Shown: positions 46,800 through 59,365 of the stretch, one piece after another
Position numbering within the stretch: position 1 is the first letter of the stretch
Layout of the letters: each line of letters begins with the position of its first letter
Assembly (NCBI GenBank): GCA_011316305.1
Contig: SAUG01000180.1
Coordinates: 1-64,000 of the forward strand
Length of the DNA stretch: 64,000 bases
Reading direction: 5' to 3'
Origin: Rusavskia elegans
Taxonomy: Eukaryota > Ascomycota > Lecanoromycetes > Teloschistales > Teloschistaceae
The notes under the pieces: model-generated
What the model saw: the letters and a program-made list of their open reading frames with translations, nothing else
Database searches by the model: none
What the model was told of the DNA's origin: nothing
Program-made: the position numbers and the translations under genes

Positions 46800-48474
46800 T
46801 CACTTGGCCTTTAATACCAAGTCCCAGCTGCTAACCCAGCAGATGCATTCCTTCAGATCACTCAAGAATAACGGGACGACCTCTTAAATCATCGGAGCTC
46901 CAGGCTTTCTATAGGTCTTCGCTGTCAAGGAGATCAGGACTCAGAAGGTCAAATTACTTCACAGCGCGCCCTAGCAGACCGTGGAAGAGACCGTCGTCAA
47001 CAAAGACCATTGGTGGCCACCGGTACCTGATGAAGCATGATCAGCGAAGGTAAAGAGACGACGTATTACCACCTGGCACAAATTCCGCGAAGCTTGATCT
47101 ATCGATCGACTGGCACGCCTACCATGGAGACGCCGAGAACGGTTTATCGAATAGACCATCCATACCCCGGAGGCTGAGTACTATCCTGGAAGGCATTTCA
47201 GTCTGATAAAGATCTTCAGCATCTAACTAACTGCCCATAGGCCATGGCCCAGGTCCTACCATGCCGATGAGTTGGAGATCTGCTGTCTACTCGCTCTTTA
47301 GCAACTCTACTATTCCACCAATTTCTCTTTCTAGAGTAGTTCATAACCTTCAAAGCTATGCAGGTGCGCCGTAGGGCGCCTCCGTGCTCAAGCGAGTGGG
47401 TCGATGAAGCCGTTCTCTCACAAGGGAGTATCACAGCTCCCTCATGATCTTAGGCAATGTCGGACCATGAACCACCTGTTATGCGGTAAGTGTGTATTCT
47501 TCTTTTAGTGCAAGTATGAGAACTAATGGAACTCTCCAGTTCCCGTTTCGTCGTTTAATATGAAGCTCTAGTACATTTGTTCCTGGACCACGGGGCCATT
47601 CCAAATGGACCTGCAGCTTTACTTGATAAGACGCCTTTGCCATATGCTATACAGAAAGCCTCGTTTGATGTCATCAAGCTTTCATGGTGGCTCCATATCC
47701 CAAGGTCAATCGTTGAACATGGCCTCCGACCGCACTGATGCCGACTGTGTCCCTATCCTACAGCTTCTCTTTGACAACGGAGACATGAGGATAAACGATA
47801 CCTGGCTCGAATATCGACAGGAATCTAATCCGTGGAACGGGTTTGATAATACTACACCCCAGCATCATGCCGTCAGAGTAGGGAATATCGACTCCGTACG
47901 ATGGCTCTTGCAGCATGGCGCAGATCCGTTGAAACGGAGCAATCGGATAGTTGGGACAGGGACAACTCCCATCGATACTGCTCTTTACCTGGGTCACAAG
48001 GAGATTGCAACGTTACTATTCAAAATGATTGGGGAGGATTGCAGTACGGCAAATTTCGAAGTACCACCGAATGTAGGTCATATAGCTGTGGGCAATGGAG
48101 ACTTGGGGAGCAGCGGGAATCATGCAATTCAGGACTACTCCATGCACTTGATGCTCCTGCAGAAGGAGAATCAAAAACAGCGTCGCGCCGCTCGTGAGAG
48201 GCAAGAGCTGTCCTGCCATGAGGACATGAGTAGAACGCCCGCACAGGTGCCAAACAACGGTACAAGCAGTACAGATGACGAGCAAGAGCTGCAAAGTCTG
48301 ATGCAGCAAGCGCAAGACAAAAAGCAAACTTTGATGGGACGCCATGATAGTCCTGCCACATTGCCAAGGATGCTGGGCATTGCTTTTTCCAACGCCGCGA
48401 AGAAACCCCTGGGGATTCTCCCAGAGGAATATCTACGGCACTGTTACAAGGCTGCCGCCCAAGACCTAGTTTAG
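46800..48474 (+). pseudogene. Ankyrin-repeat protein gene, decayed
   Basis: The readable 3' part is an open frame to the stop at 48472 with ankyrin repeats NTTPQHHAVRVGNIDSVRWL (then LQHGADPL) and GTTPIDTALYLGHKEIATLL, and a Gln-rich coiled tail. Upstream, in another frame, lies one more repeat (EALVHLFLDHGAIPNGPAAL), separated by a frameshift near 47682 that fits loss of two bases. An in-frame TAA at 47556-47558 is one C-to-T from CAA. A clear intron 47486-47539 (GTAAGTG..ACTAAT..CCAG) precedes it. From about 46800 to 47485, interrupted coding-like fragments (ITTWHKFREA, IDRLARLPWRRRERFIE) suggest a longer original gene. Ankyrin repeats mediate protein binding; the partner is unknown. Confidence 0.65.
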
Positions 48475-49473
48475 CGACGTATTACAGCCTCCAGAGCGAC
48501 TATTTGGTCGTAACCTAGATTAACGAAAACCGTAGAATCTACTCGTCAAGCTCTGTAGTTTGCACTTACTGGAAATAAATGAGGAGTTGTTGATTTGGTG
48601 TATGCAAAATCAGTTGCTTGGTAGGGTATTATTGCGTTCGCCATCACTGCGGTCGATTGTTGCGGTCCCAGGACACAACGTGAAGCGCGGGCGATGACCG
48701 CCTGAAAGGCTAGAAGTAAATAGGTGGATATAAAATACCTAAAAATAGCTTGTCCCCTCAGGCACCTACTTTCTTTCCCTTCAAGTTCTTTCTCATCGGA
48801 CCGGATACGTCATCACATCTACGCCCTATCCATGGGCTGTGCAAGAACCCTGCTTCGAATTTGGTACAAGTTCATCGCTCTCCCAGTCGAAACAAGACTA
48901 CCATCTATTCACAGAGTCGCTCTCCCTCGTTCCGCTAGCGTCTCCGAGTTGGCACTTCGATAGGTCTCATTCTGCTGCGTCTCGCCTTTCTGGCCACCAC
49001 CGACGTGTTACTTATGCAATGTATTTGGCAATGCTTTGAGACCGAGATACTAGCGGTAGTTTCATATAGCCTATCATGAACATGAAACACGAGATCGATC
49101 GTGAGCCGCAACGTAGGTGGCATATGTGCCTTTCAGATCGTTTCATTGTCGAACCGGAAACACTGTTCTAGCAGAGAGCGCCCGGACGCCTGTCATTTGC
49201 TGAACCGTCGTGCCTTGCCGCTTTCTATACCTATTCCAGAGCTTTGATATGTCAAACTAGTGAAACTACGTCATGATCACGACATGAAACACCACTCACA
49301 ATGGCCAAGACGGGATGAAAGCGGGAATTTCGCCTTCAGCCTCGCTGGAAGCAAAGTGATAACGTGGTCGAACCAGGGACTCAGACAATACATTCCTACT
49401 CTCATAGCTCGTAGGGTCTTTCCACCCTTCCGGGCAGTTGGGTTTTCACGTTCGTACACACCTTTTCTTGAGG
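48475..49473. other. Intergenic region up to the copia E insertion
   Basis: No gene, RNA or repeat that I can support. It ends in the target site catcc (49474-49478) of the E element. Confidence 0.45.
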
Positions 49474-49478
49474 CATCC

Positions 49479-49699
49479 TGAGAGCCTGCATGGCGGGATT
49501 ATTATAAGAGAGTTATCTGAGTTTCTCTGAGATGGTCGCTAAGATTACGTAACTTGCCTACTTAGGTATAATACCTACCCTTTTAGGTTTAGCGTATCTT
49601 AGTAACGGCTATATTCTATATAATTTAGTAACTCTATAGATTTTAGTTATTATATATTTTAATTAATACGATTATATATCTATATCTAATCGTCCTATA
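49479..49699 (+). repeat. 5' LTR of copia E
   Basis: Begins tgagagcctgcatggcggg and ends cgtcctata (former ..caca). The first ~90 bp keep CA and TG; the remainder is RIP-mutated. Confidence 0.9.
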
Positions 49700-49829
49700 G
49701 TTATAAGCCCGGGTACCGTAGGCTAAAGCGATATCTAGTAACTTTTACCGGTATATATTTATTATTTTAGAAAGAGTTATTTATCTAAATAATAAATAGA
49801 AGAATTTTTTACCGCGATATTTACTACTA

Positions 49830-52800
49830 GTAAAAGAAAAATTTTACTATAATTCTACTAGAAATAATTATATAAAGCAGTTAATTTACTGGAATATTTA
49901 CTAAAAAACTAAAAAAAGGAGTAATTTAGTTTATAGTTATAAGCTTAAGCTATACGCTAGTAAATATAAAGGAAGATTTTATTACTAGATATTTCTTCTT
50001 TTAATATTATTCTAGCTCCTACCAAGTATTTAAATACCTTCCTATATTATCGGTATAGCGTCTAAATAACCTATTATTTAAGTTTAAACTAAGGATTAGA
50101 ACTAGTAGATTATAATTATTAAAGCTAAAGTAGTTTAAATATATATTAAAAACTATATCGATCCCTCTTAATCTAATAAACTCTAATAAAGATAAGAAAT
50201 AACCTTTCCGGCGTATATTCTGCCGATAGGAATACCTCTAATACCTATAGTAACCTAGGAATAAATCAGCGTAATATAAAAGGCTTATAATAATACTAAA
50301 TAGCGCCTTAAGCAATCCTATAATAAATACGAAGAAAAATAAAAAGTAATCGCTAGTATAGTCGATTATATTACGAAACTATTTTAGTAGTGAACCTAGT
50401 ATTCTTTAGATTCGTTAAACTTTATCTATAGGACCTGCTATAAATACTATAGTCCAAAATTATACCTATCGACTCCGCTAGAATTATAGAAATAGAGCGA
50501 TAATATAAAAAACTATCCGTAGGCCCTATATAAAACTAAAGTATAAAAGTATAACTCGATAAATACTCGTAAATATATCTATAGGCTAAATATATTAAAA
50601 TTTTAGAAATTAAAAATACTAGAAAAGTATTATAGGATTTTATTTTTATTATCTATAATCTAGTTCTTTTATTTTTATAGAACTACGAATTTAGACTAGA
50701 TTCTACTATAGATTACGAAAAATAGTATTATAAACTTATCGAGGAGTTCTATAACTATATTCGCCTATATAATTTTAAAGTCTCTAACGCCTATACTATA
50801 TTTACTGCTATAGAAAATAATAATAGTAATACCGACGCGGATAAATATAAAGGTAAAAAGAAAGATAAAAAAAAAGATAATAATCCTTTTTTTAAAAATA
50901 ATAATAAGCCGCTAAAATACGTCTATAGCCTAAAGTATTTTTTAAAGAATACTACTATATCGTAGAGTATTTCGGAAGAAATTATCTAAAGAAGCTAGCC
51001 AGCTTCAAGCTTAAAATAATAAAAATAAAAAAAGTTAAAAATAAGCTCGACGGCGATAAAGAAATATAGAAAAAGTATAAATACTTTAATTAACGTACTA
51101 AAAAGGAATATAAAAATAGTAAAAAAAATAATAAATTAGTATCTACTGGCGTTTTATTAGCTATATTTCTAGGAACCTTCGTCGCTAATTACTTCTTTTA
51201 TTTACTTTAGATCTCTAATAGTAGTTTAGTAATTAATCTATATAAAAACTAAATAGCCTACCGTTTTATTAAAAACCGAAACTATATTAACGGCTTATAT
51301 ATTATTATAGGCGAACGATCCATACCTATTATAGTATACGGAAGTATTATAGTTAATATTACCCCCCTGGAAGGCTCCTGTCTGGGGTCATATTGAGTTT
51401 TTATATATATATATATATTTTATCAACGTTATATACGGCAACGATTATTGTATTTTACGTATAAAGAAATTTTCACAGCCAAAGGTATACAGTTCGTCAG
51501 GCAAGATTTGCAGCGCAGTCAATTACTTCTATTTGACTATTTCCTTCTTTATTCGATTACGAATCCTCCACTATTCCTTCCTCGACGTTATATATAATTA
51601 TCAGCTTCCAATATTTCCGCTATATCTATCTGCTATACTGCGAAGTATCTATCTATAGTCTTCGCCTCGGCTATACTTATCGTACAACCCGTACCTAAAC
51701 GTTCCGCTAAGCTATTAAGGTACTCTTTAGCCCGCGTAGCTTTAAGAAGGTCGCTAGCTATAAGACGGTCGCCAGCCAGTACGTTAGCTACTACAGCTAG
51801 AAGCTTTACCCGGTCGATTAGGCTAAAGGGAGGTAGGGAGGTCGGATAGCGCGTTTTAAAGGCGGTAAAGAGGGTATTTATATCGAAGTTAGAATAGCTT
51901 GCTCTGGCTGCTACGAGGTAGTCGACGTCCGCGCGGGTAGGTATAGTTATTACGGATAAAGGTACTACCGTCTGGTTTAGCTTACAGCTGTAGCTATTAC
52001 GGGAGTATATACGTACGTAAGGGGTTTTAGGCTTATATTACTAGTAAAAGAAGAAGAAGAAGCGATAACTGCGAGGTATACTTATCTATAAAAATTCGAC
52101 GTTAAGTTATCGGTAGAAGGATACGTTATATTACTAAGTAAATTTAAATTAAAATTCTATAGAAAGAACCGTTATTTACGTTAACTAAACTAGGGTATAA
52201 GTTCTGCTACCGTATATTTAATATTGGTATACCAACGCTTGATTTGCTTACCGAACCACTGGTTCACCGGGTACCAAAACCAAAACAAATAACTAAATAA
52301 ATAGTTAATATTAATTCGCTAAATAGTAAAATACCGTTAAAATTCTTTAATATAAACTACGTTTCTAATTTTATAACTAACCTAGTTTTAAAAGGATATA
52401 TATAGAAGAAAGGTAACCTTTTTAAAAATTCTAGGGCTCTTCGCGTTAAACGTAATAGAAAGACTATTATTAAATATAAAATAATTAGCGAGTTATCTAT
52501 ACTAGAAGATAATATAAATAGATATAGAGACGTCGCTCTACCGTCTTTCGCTATAGCTAAATTAGATATAATAAAGGACTAGTACCAGCTCTTTATTTAC
52601 GCCGCCGATAAAACTATCTAGTATCTATAGTAAATAGCTAAAAAGATAGAGATTACGGATAAAACTAAAGTACTATTAATTAATAAATATATAATATACG
52701 CCGTCCTAAAGGCCTACTAGATTATTTTAATCTCTTTACGTAAATTAGAGGATTCCGACGAGTTTTTCTATCGTATTATCTATAATTTAATTCTAATAGC

Positions 52801-55800
52801 CGCCGGTTTAAACCGTTATTACTGGATTTTATATCTTATATATATTAAAACGGATTTTTATATTATCGAAATTTATTATTTTAAATTAGAAGCTACTAAA
52901 TTCTTTCGTCGCTCTTTTAAATTTATATAAATACGCTATAAAGATATAATAGTATTTTTATAGTTAGATATAGAGCTAGCTTTAGGTAAAGAATTTTTAA
53001 ACCTTATTATAGAGCTAGGAATTTCCTAGAAATTTACTATTCTAGATATATAAGTTTAGAATAGTTATTCGAAACGATTAGGCTATATTTTTATTATTAA
53101 AACCCGAGTAATAATAAACAGAGTAAATTTTCTATACTACCTTTAGCTCTAGATTATTTTAGCCGCCGCCTATATTATAAATATTATACTAAAAAAGAAG
53201 TTTATATAGAAGACACTATTCTAGATAGTTATAAAGACCGTTTTATATCTAGATTACCTCCGAATATACAGCTGTAAGGCCTATATATTAGATAAATATA
53301 TTCTGAAACTCTAAAAGCTATATTATTCTAGAGTTTATATTAGATTTCTAGTAGAGTATAATAGTACGAATATCTACTTTATCTAATTTTTAAGTTAGAG
53401 GAAGGTTATCCGTACTCGTAATATTATATTTTTAACGAGACCTCGTTCTACTAACTTAGAAAAATTAATTAAATTTAGCTATAGACAGAGCCGTTCCTAT
53501 ATAATATATTCGATATCCTACGTATAGATAACTCTATTACTAAACTTAGTAATAGTAAAAGCGATAAAGATAACGCCTTTAAATAGATCTAAACGAATCC
53601 GGACGTATCTAGAAAAGAATTCTCGCTTCTAATATCTAATAATAAAGGAAAAAATAAAGAAACCTAACTTTTTCTATCGCTTCCTACTTTAGGGGGTAGG
53701 ACGCCGCTATAAAATAGCTATAATAGCGGAGGTTTAGCTAATAAATTATACTATAATCCTATTAACGAGAGTATTTCTTTTATAAAAGTAATAGAATAGT
53801 TTAGCGAACTCGCCTAAATAGGTATATAATTATTTAATAGCAGATTTATATTTAATAAAAATATATCTAGATCTTTTAAAAATAATAAAAATCTTCTTCC
53901 GCCTACTCCTACGCTTTTAGAGCTAAAGAGAACTTGTAGCCTAAATAAACTATACTATATTAAAGATTATATTATTCTTTTAGATATTATATACCGCCGA
54001 AAGAAGATAGATAAAATAAGTAAAACCGAAGAAATAACTACTAAAAAGACTATAAAGAAATTAGAATAGAGCGAGGTCTATATAACCTTTTTTTAATATA
54101 CCGCTATTAGAATTCCTATAGCTTTTTTTATAGTATTTACCGCCTATTTTCTAGCTCGTATAATATACGAAGATAGCGCTCTAATACTAGACTATTAGCC
54201 TCTTCTACTAGAAATACGGTATTACCGTAATTAACTACTACCGGAACCTCGTTTCTGGAATAATATATTAAAATATCCGCTTATAGGAAGATTTATAGAA
54301 GTCGTTTAAATCGAAATAAAGAAACTATAGGATAAAAATATCTAGAAGGAAGAGATATTCGATACTATAGCTTAATATAGTAAGAAGCCTATTTCTTTTA
54401 TATAGGTTTTTAAGTATAAATTCAATAAATAAAGTTATCTAACTAAATTAAAGATATATCTTTATATTAAAAGAGACCTCTAGAGTATCGATACTAATAT
54501 CTATACTATTACTTTAGCGATTCGTATCTTTTAGATATTTATAGCTATCGTTACGTATTTTAGATTCTAAACTAGATAGTATAATACGGTTAACGCTTTC
54601 CCTAATTATAATATTAATAAGTTTATCTATATAAAGCCTCTACTAGACTAGATAGGGTCGAAGTCTATTCTTTTATAACTCTTTAAAGCGCTCTATAGTC
54701 TAAAGCAGTCGCCGGCGCTATAGTTTTACTATCTTTCGAATACTCTAGTAGATCTAGAATTTTTAGCGGTACCCGAAACCTAATATTTATATTATCTATA
54801 AGGACCGCTATATATAATATACTAAGGAATTCTAGATAAAGTTTTTTAAATACTATAAAATAAAATACCTAGGCGAAATATCCTAGTTTTTAGAAATTCG
54901 TATTACTCGCGATCGCGAAGCCTATAAGCTATTATTATATTAAAACTTATATTTCGATAAGATTATAAAAAAGTATAATATTAATTTATTAAATAAAGTT
55001 TCTAAAATTCTATTTATTAGTTCCGAAACGCTTACTAAAAACTTAGATACAGCCGAACTATAATAAATTCTACTATACTAGTAGCTAGTCGGATTACTTA
55101 ATTTCGCAGTAATTATTACTTGTACTAATATTAGTTATACCGCTTTAAAGCTTTTAGAATTTTTAATAAATCTATCGGAAGGTTATCTAGAGTTAATAAT
55201 TAGAACTATATAGTATTTAGGATATTATAGGTTCTATTTAATCGTCTTCGATATTTATATAACCGATCTAAATATATTATTTATTACTTTATCGGACGCT
55301 TTATTCGCAGATAATCTAGTAACTCGGCGAAGCTTATAGAGCTATATAATTAAATTATTTAGCGGAATAATAGACTAGAAAGCTTTAAAGTAAAAAATAG
55401 TTATAATAAGTTTAACTAAAGCCGAGCTCCTTATAGCTACTACTAGCGGGAAAGAATTCCTATAGTAGAATCGGTTTTTTAAAGAAATATTATTTAATCT
55501 AGACTATAAACTATATATCTAAATTAATAATATATAAATAATATAAATATTTTAGAATATTAACTCGCAGTTCGTAATAAAGCTCCGCAATATTAATATT
55601 TATTATTATTAGCTATACTAGGAAGTCTATAATAGAAATATATCTATTAGATATATAGCCTCCGCAGTAATTCTAGTAGATAGCTTTACGAAGACTCTTC
55701 CGGTTTAATATTATAAAGAATTTATAAGCTTACTAGGGCTCCAGAATCTGCCTCTAAAAGAATACTATAATAGCGATTTTTCTACTACCGCCTTTAGCGT

Positions 55801-55900
55801 TCTAAATATCGCTAATATATCTAAATCCGATTAAACTAAAGAGGAAAATAAAGTTTATAATAATATATAGTAGCGAGGAATAGAATTAAGGTTAAATATA
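49830..55900 (+). pseudogene. Gag-Pol polyprotein of copia E, RIP-inactivated
   Basis: Readable with TAG/TAA as former Trp/Gln. A protease region (LxISNSS for WIxDSGS) lies near 51208, followed after the S1 insertion by integrase-like sequence (AKLDIIKDWYQLF near 52560). The reverse-transcriptase thumb (YLGEISQFLEIRITRDREAY near 54870) and RNase H (GLLNFAVIITCTNISYTALK near 55090; ADNLVTRRS near 55305; LTKAELLIATTSGKEFL near 55420) match a known fungal copia clade. Several segments are still in one frame. Non-functional. Confidence 0.8.
51362..52300 (-). mobile_element. S1 element, copy 4, inserted in copia E
   Basis: A 939 bp unit from cccccctggaaggctcctg to aaacaaataactaaataa with an exact 13 bp duplication atagttaatatta (51349-51361 and 52301-52313). 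It is the best-preserved copy. The minus strand reads TIPTRADVDYLVAARASYSN, then LFTAFKTRYPTSLPPFSLID, then RVKLLAVVANVLAGDRL, KATRAKEYLNSLAERLGTG and AEILEADNYI before a stop. No known domain was recognised. Confidence 0.85.
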
Positions 55901-55924
55901 TAAATAATCGACTCTAAAAGGATA

Positions 55925-56145
55925 TAAAAGCCTATATAATAGGATTATTATAAGAGAGTTATCTAAATCTATCTAAAATAGTCGCTAAGATTACGTAACT
56001 TACCTATTTAAATATAGTATCTAGCCTATTAGATCTAGCGTATCTTAGTAACGGCTATATTCTATATAATTTAGCAACTCTATAGATTTCACTTCTCGTG
56101 TATCTCAATCAATACGATTATATATCCACATCCAATCGTCCCATA
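55925..56145 (+). repeat. 3' LTR of copia E
   Basis: Begins taaaagcctatataatagg, which is the 5' LTR start with only C-to-T and G-to-A changes, and ends cgtcccata. Its last ~55 bp are nearly unmutated. Confidence 0.9.
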
Positions 56146-56488
56146 CATCCACTATACGCAGCCTCCCTTGTATGGACTTCAGTACCGGGTTCTGTAATGA
56201 GACATACGAGAGTACGAATCGTCCACACCATCAATCTTCTTTGACGATGTGATACAGTTATGACCCACGCTAGCCTCTTCATTACCACATGGAAAAGCCT
56301 CGAATTGAGACTCGGAGATGATCAATATACCAACTGTCCATGAAATTCTCCCGAGTTTATAGAATAAGATGAGAATAAATACTCACCAATCCCATTCTAT
56401 ATCCCCCATTGTCCAACTCTTATCAGAATTTCACAGAGTCTTTTCCATCTAGCAGCAGCTTTATCTCAATTCGATATATCCGTGAGCC

Positions 56489-56752
56489 ATGAAACTCTTG
56501 ACTACAATTGGTCTTTTCAGTGCAGCAAATGTTGGGTTTAGCATGGTGATACGACCCAATGCAAGCTCAGCGATCCCACCGACGTCCTCGCCATCACAAC
56601 CAGCGCTGTCACTCACCGCGTCTTTGTAGCCTGTCAACCTGACCCGTGTTAAAGTTTCCATCGACAACACGTACTACCAAGATATGTCGAACTGTATTAT
56701 GCCAGATCCCAATAAGATGGTTCAAGGCCCGGTGGAGATCTTCTACGGGGCA
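56489..56752 (+). pseudogene. Small secreted-protein relic
   Basis: An ATG at 56489 opens MKLLTTIGLFSAANVGFSM, a good signal-peptide profile, then a Ser/Pro-rich stretch. A TAG about 46 codons in (TTG-TAG-CCT) is one C-to-T from CAG. The same frame continues as PVNLTRVKVSIDNTYYQDMS, then NCIMPDPNKMVQGPVEIFYG, to a TAG near 56755. It may also continue past that stop. No family was recognised. It lies 340 bp from copia E, so RIP leakage is plausible. Confidence 0.4.
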
Positions 56753-56799
56753 TAGAGTATTGCGTGTATATTCTTGCACTACCCAGAAATTATTCTGTT

Positions 56800-57251
56800 G
56801 GCATACGATCAGACGATGTGAAGACTGATATATATGAATAGTTTAGCCTTAAAGCGGGCATTGACAGAGTTTGGAGAGGGAGGATTCTTGTTCCTGGCGA
56901 AGTCTGGTAGACTACTGCAGCTCTCTTTTGTCGTAAAGGGAGCTGGAGGTTAGAAAAAGTAGCATGTACTGTTGAACGCTGCTTTTTATGCTTTGACCAG
57001 GGGCAAGAGTTCCCGACAGTGTCGCAGCGGTATAAGCCCTTGAAAAACAATATTTATGGGATTGGAATGTGTTCTGAATAACACTTAGAGAGCAAGTCGG
57101 ACGTCTTTGCTACCTCTTCTGCTAAGACAGTTGTGATATCTCCTATTTTGGGACGTAAAGTGAGGGTTGTCAGGCTGGGGTACCAGCAATGGCAATATTG
57201 TTAAAGAGGCAAGATTGAATCCCCGGCTCGCTCTCGTTGTTGGTATTGGCA
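56800..57251. other. Intergenic region, nothing recognised
   Basis: Short open frames only; no domain, RNA gene or repeat seen. Confidence 0.35.
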
Positions 57252-58499
57252 CTACAGCGTTATTAGCAAGGGTTCGATCGGGATGTAGTCCGGAGAGTAC
57301 AAAGAATAGGATAACCGACATAGCTCTCTGTGCGCCGTTATAAGGGCGGTAACCTTTGCCTCATCGACGTTACACTCTCGAGTGCCGAGCGCTCTTGTGG
57401 CGTATGCGTATGCCTCGTAGCTTTTGGCAATATACCAAGGACGGTCTTCCCCGCCATTGTCGGGTTTGGCGGCTTTTGTGATGCACTCCCTGTATAAAAG
57501 TTGTGTCAGATACCGTGACAATGGCAAGGGATTTAGTAGATAGTCACTGTACCAAATGTAACACTTATTGACTCCATCGTTGATACGTACACCTGCCAGA
57601 GACTCTACGTGGAGAAGCTCATGGAGGAAGGTACCACCCTGGTCGAGCATGCCGTGAAAGTCGAAGCTTGGGAAATCGCAGGTGAGCTTTTTAGGTAGAG
57701 CAAAGAATGTGCTGCAGAATACGATGATGTGAGAGCCATCGGGAAAAGGCCCTAGCTGTCATAAACATCCACCTCTGCAAGTCTTGTCTCAAACGCGAAA
57801 GAACTTACCTGCAGCGTATGCGGCTATACGAGCGTTCTTCCTACAGTCAAAGTCCTGGTTTTGAAAATCGCATTGCTCGGTAATGCCGTATTTATTGCTG
57901 GCAGAGTCATAATTCTGTACCCCTTGGTAGGCGTTGCTAACGGTTGCTCGTTGATCACCATTGTTGAAATAGAGTGCCCATAACGCGGCGTTTCCGCTGC
58001 CTTGTGCATGTCTGGCCAAATCTTTGGCATAGTTCCTGGCGTTGGTGACATCTTGATTACCGTTGCAGTCACCCGGACGGAAACGTTCGGCACGTCTTTG
58101 CATAGTTGGCTGCGATTCGACAAGATTCATGTTGATAGGTTCTGATTGAATCTTGAGGCTGGGGAGGTCGTGAGCTTGGGGGTGTGATTCTCCGAGGGCC
58201 TCTTCGAGTGTTGTACCAGCGGAGTGGAGGAATGCAGGAGTGGTCAAATCTAAGGTGAACTTATATTCACCAGTGGTTGGAACCCTGAAGAGTCTCGTGA
58301 GGTCGTAGCAGCCGTCGTGGTGACCTCCTGTAGGAATCCTGAAGAAATCACTTGGTACAGCCTCGATGAAGTTGAATTGTAACAGGTTTTCCCCGGGCTG
58401 AAGCTTCACCTCGGTACCGTCAAGGTTGTAGGTCACTCAGAACGACCCATGCTCTGCATCGGATTGGAAATGCGAGTTCCATGTTAAGATGGAGATATC
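57252..58499 (-). pseudogene. M35-like (deuterolysin-type) secreted metalloprotease, broken 5' end
   Basis: Exons: 58499-57809, intron 57808-57752 (GTAAGT..GCTAG), 57751-57565, intron 57564-57490 (GTGTTA..TACAG; alternative donor 20 bp inside), 57489-57252. The first part DISILTWNSHFQSDAEHG, then VPSDFFRIPTGGHHDG and TGEYKFTLDLTTP, is the pro-domain typical of fungal M35-like proteins. The peptidase part has RPGDCNGNQD, CDFQNQDFDCR and the zinc-binding HELLH (GGTFLHELLHVESLAGVRI) near 57623. An in-frame TGA at 58439-58437 interrupts the pro-domain, and no ATG or signal peptide was found upstream of the acceptor at 58500. As it stands the gene lacks a start. Family members digest host or substrate protein outside the cell. 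Confidence 0.65.
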
Positions 58500-58505
58500 C
58501 TGTGG

Positions 58506-58860
58506 TTAAGATATATCCCGAACTTGCAAGCAATCGATAAGATCAGCGCCTTTGTTGCTTTTATTCGTGTGTCGCATAAAACAATTCCCCCACGGCTTAT
58601 CTTGCTTGCATGATGTTGCCGCGAAAGTGACATTCCAGTGGAGCATCTATTCGTCCATCTTTAGTACGTCCCGGCATCTTGGATCGACGAACAGTTGATC
58701 CCGATAAAATTCAAGTCGTAGTAAGATTCTGATATCTCGGTATTGAGCTTCGGTGGGAGAGGGGCGGTGGGTGAGATCCCCCTAGGCAGTAAAGGCAACA
58801 ATACAGCTGACAAATAGGAGACACAGGATTTGAAGGATAGAGAAGAGATGTGTATCTAAA
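58506..58860 (-). pseudogene. Small secreted-protein relic, paralog 1
   Basis: The minus frame reads LFSILQILCLLFVSCIVAFT (signal-peptide-like), a TAG, then EAQYRDIRI, VDPRCRDVLKMDE, another TAG, MLHWNVTF and KPWGNCFMRHTNKS, to TAA at 58506. Both TAGs are one C-to-T from CAG. It aligns with 59366-59641 in order and spacing (C..L..D..M.HW and PWGNCFMR). No ATG is left. The family was not recognised. Confidence 0.5.
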
Positions 58861-59365
58861 TTTTGAACGTGGAAATTCGTGACCAGGCGGTGGTATGACT
58901 TCGCGATCTTCCCAATATCCGAGATCCTTATAGGATGTTTGTCAGCCCTTCGAAATCTTGAGGTACAAGATAGACCTTAATAAAACGTCTGGATTTGGAG
59001 CTCAGAGTTTCACGACGTGACTGAGAGTCTATACATTGCAAGTCCAACGCAAGAAGGAACACGGATCGAGATCTAGACTCAACAGCCCGCCGTCTTCTGC
59101 GAGATCCACAAAGCCTCCGTCCCCAAACTTCATTAACACCCACGACAAGGTCAATTTCAGATCAGCAGTGCCACTGCCTGCAAATCCCTCAAACAACAAT
59201 GCTTCATTCCGTTTCAATAAGCCGAGCATGACTTCATCTGTCGCGAAAACAGCTGATGCATGAGCTCCATGTAAGCTTCTCCTGCGAGTCTCCGAATCCC
59301 TGAATCTACTACGTACCGAAATCTTTCTGAAATGAACATGTTCGCAATAATTCTAATGAGTCACC

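Larger units (their letters stand above)
49479..56145 (+). mobile_element. Copia family E, full-length copy
   Basis: A 6667 bp LTR retrotransposon with two 221 bp LTRs (49479-49699 and 55925-56145) and an exact duplication catcc (49474-49478 and 56146-56150). The primer site gttataagcccgggtacc follows the 5' LTR. Gag, protease, integrase, reverse transcriptase and RNase H are readable on the plus strand with RIP stops. An S1 element is inserted at 51362-52300. The outer edges of both LTRs are much less mutated than the interior. Confidence 0.92.
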
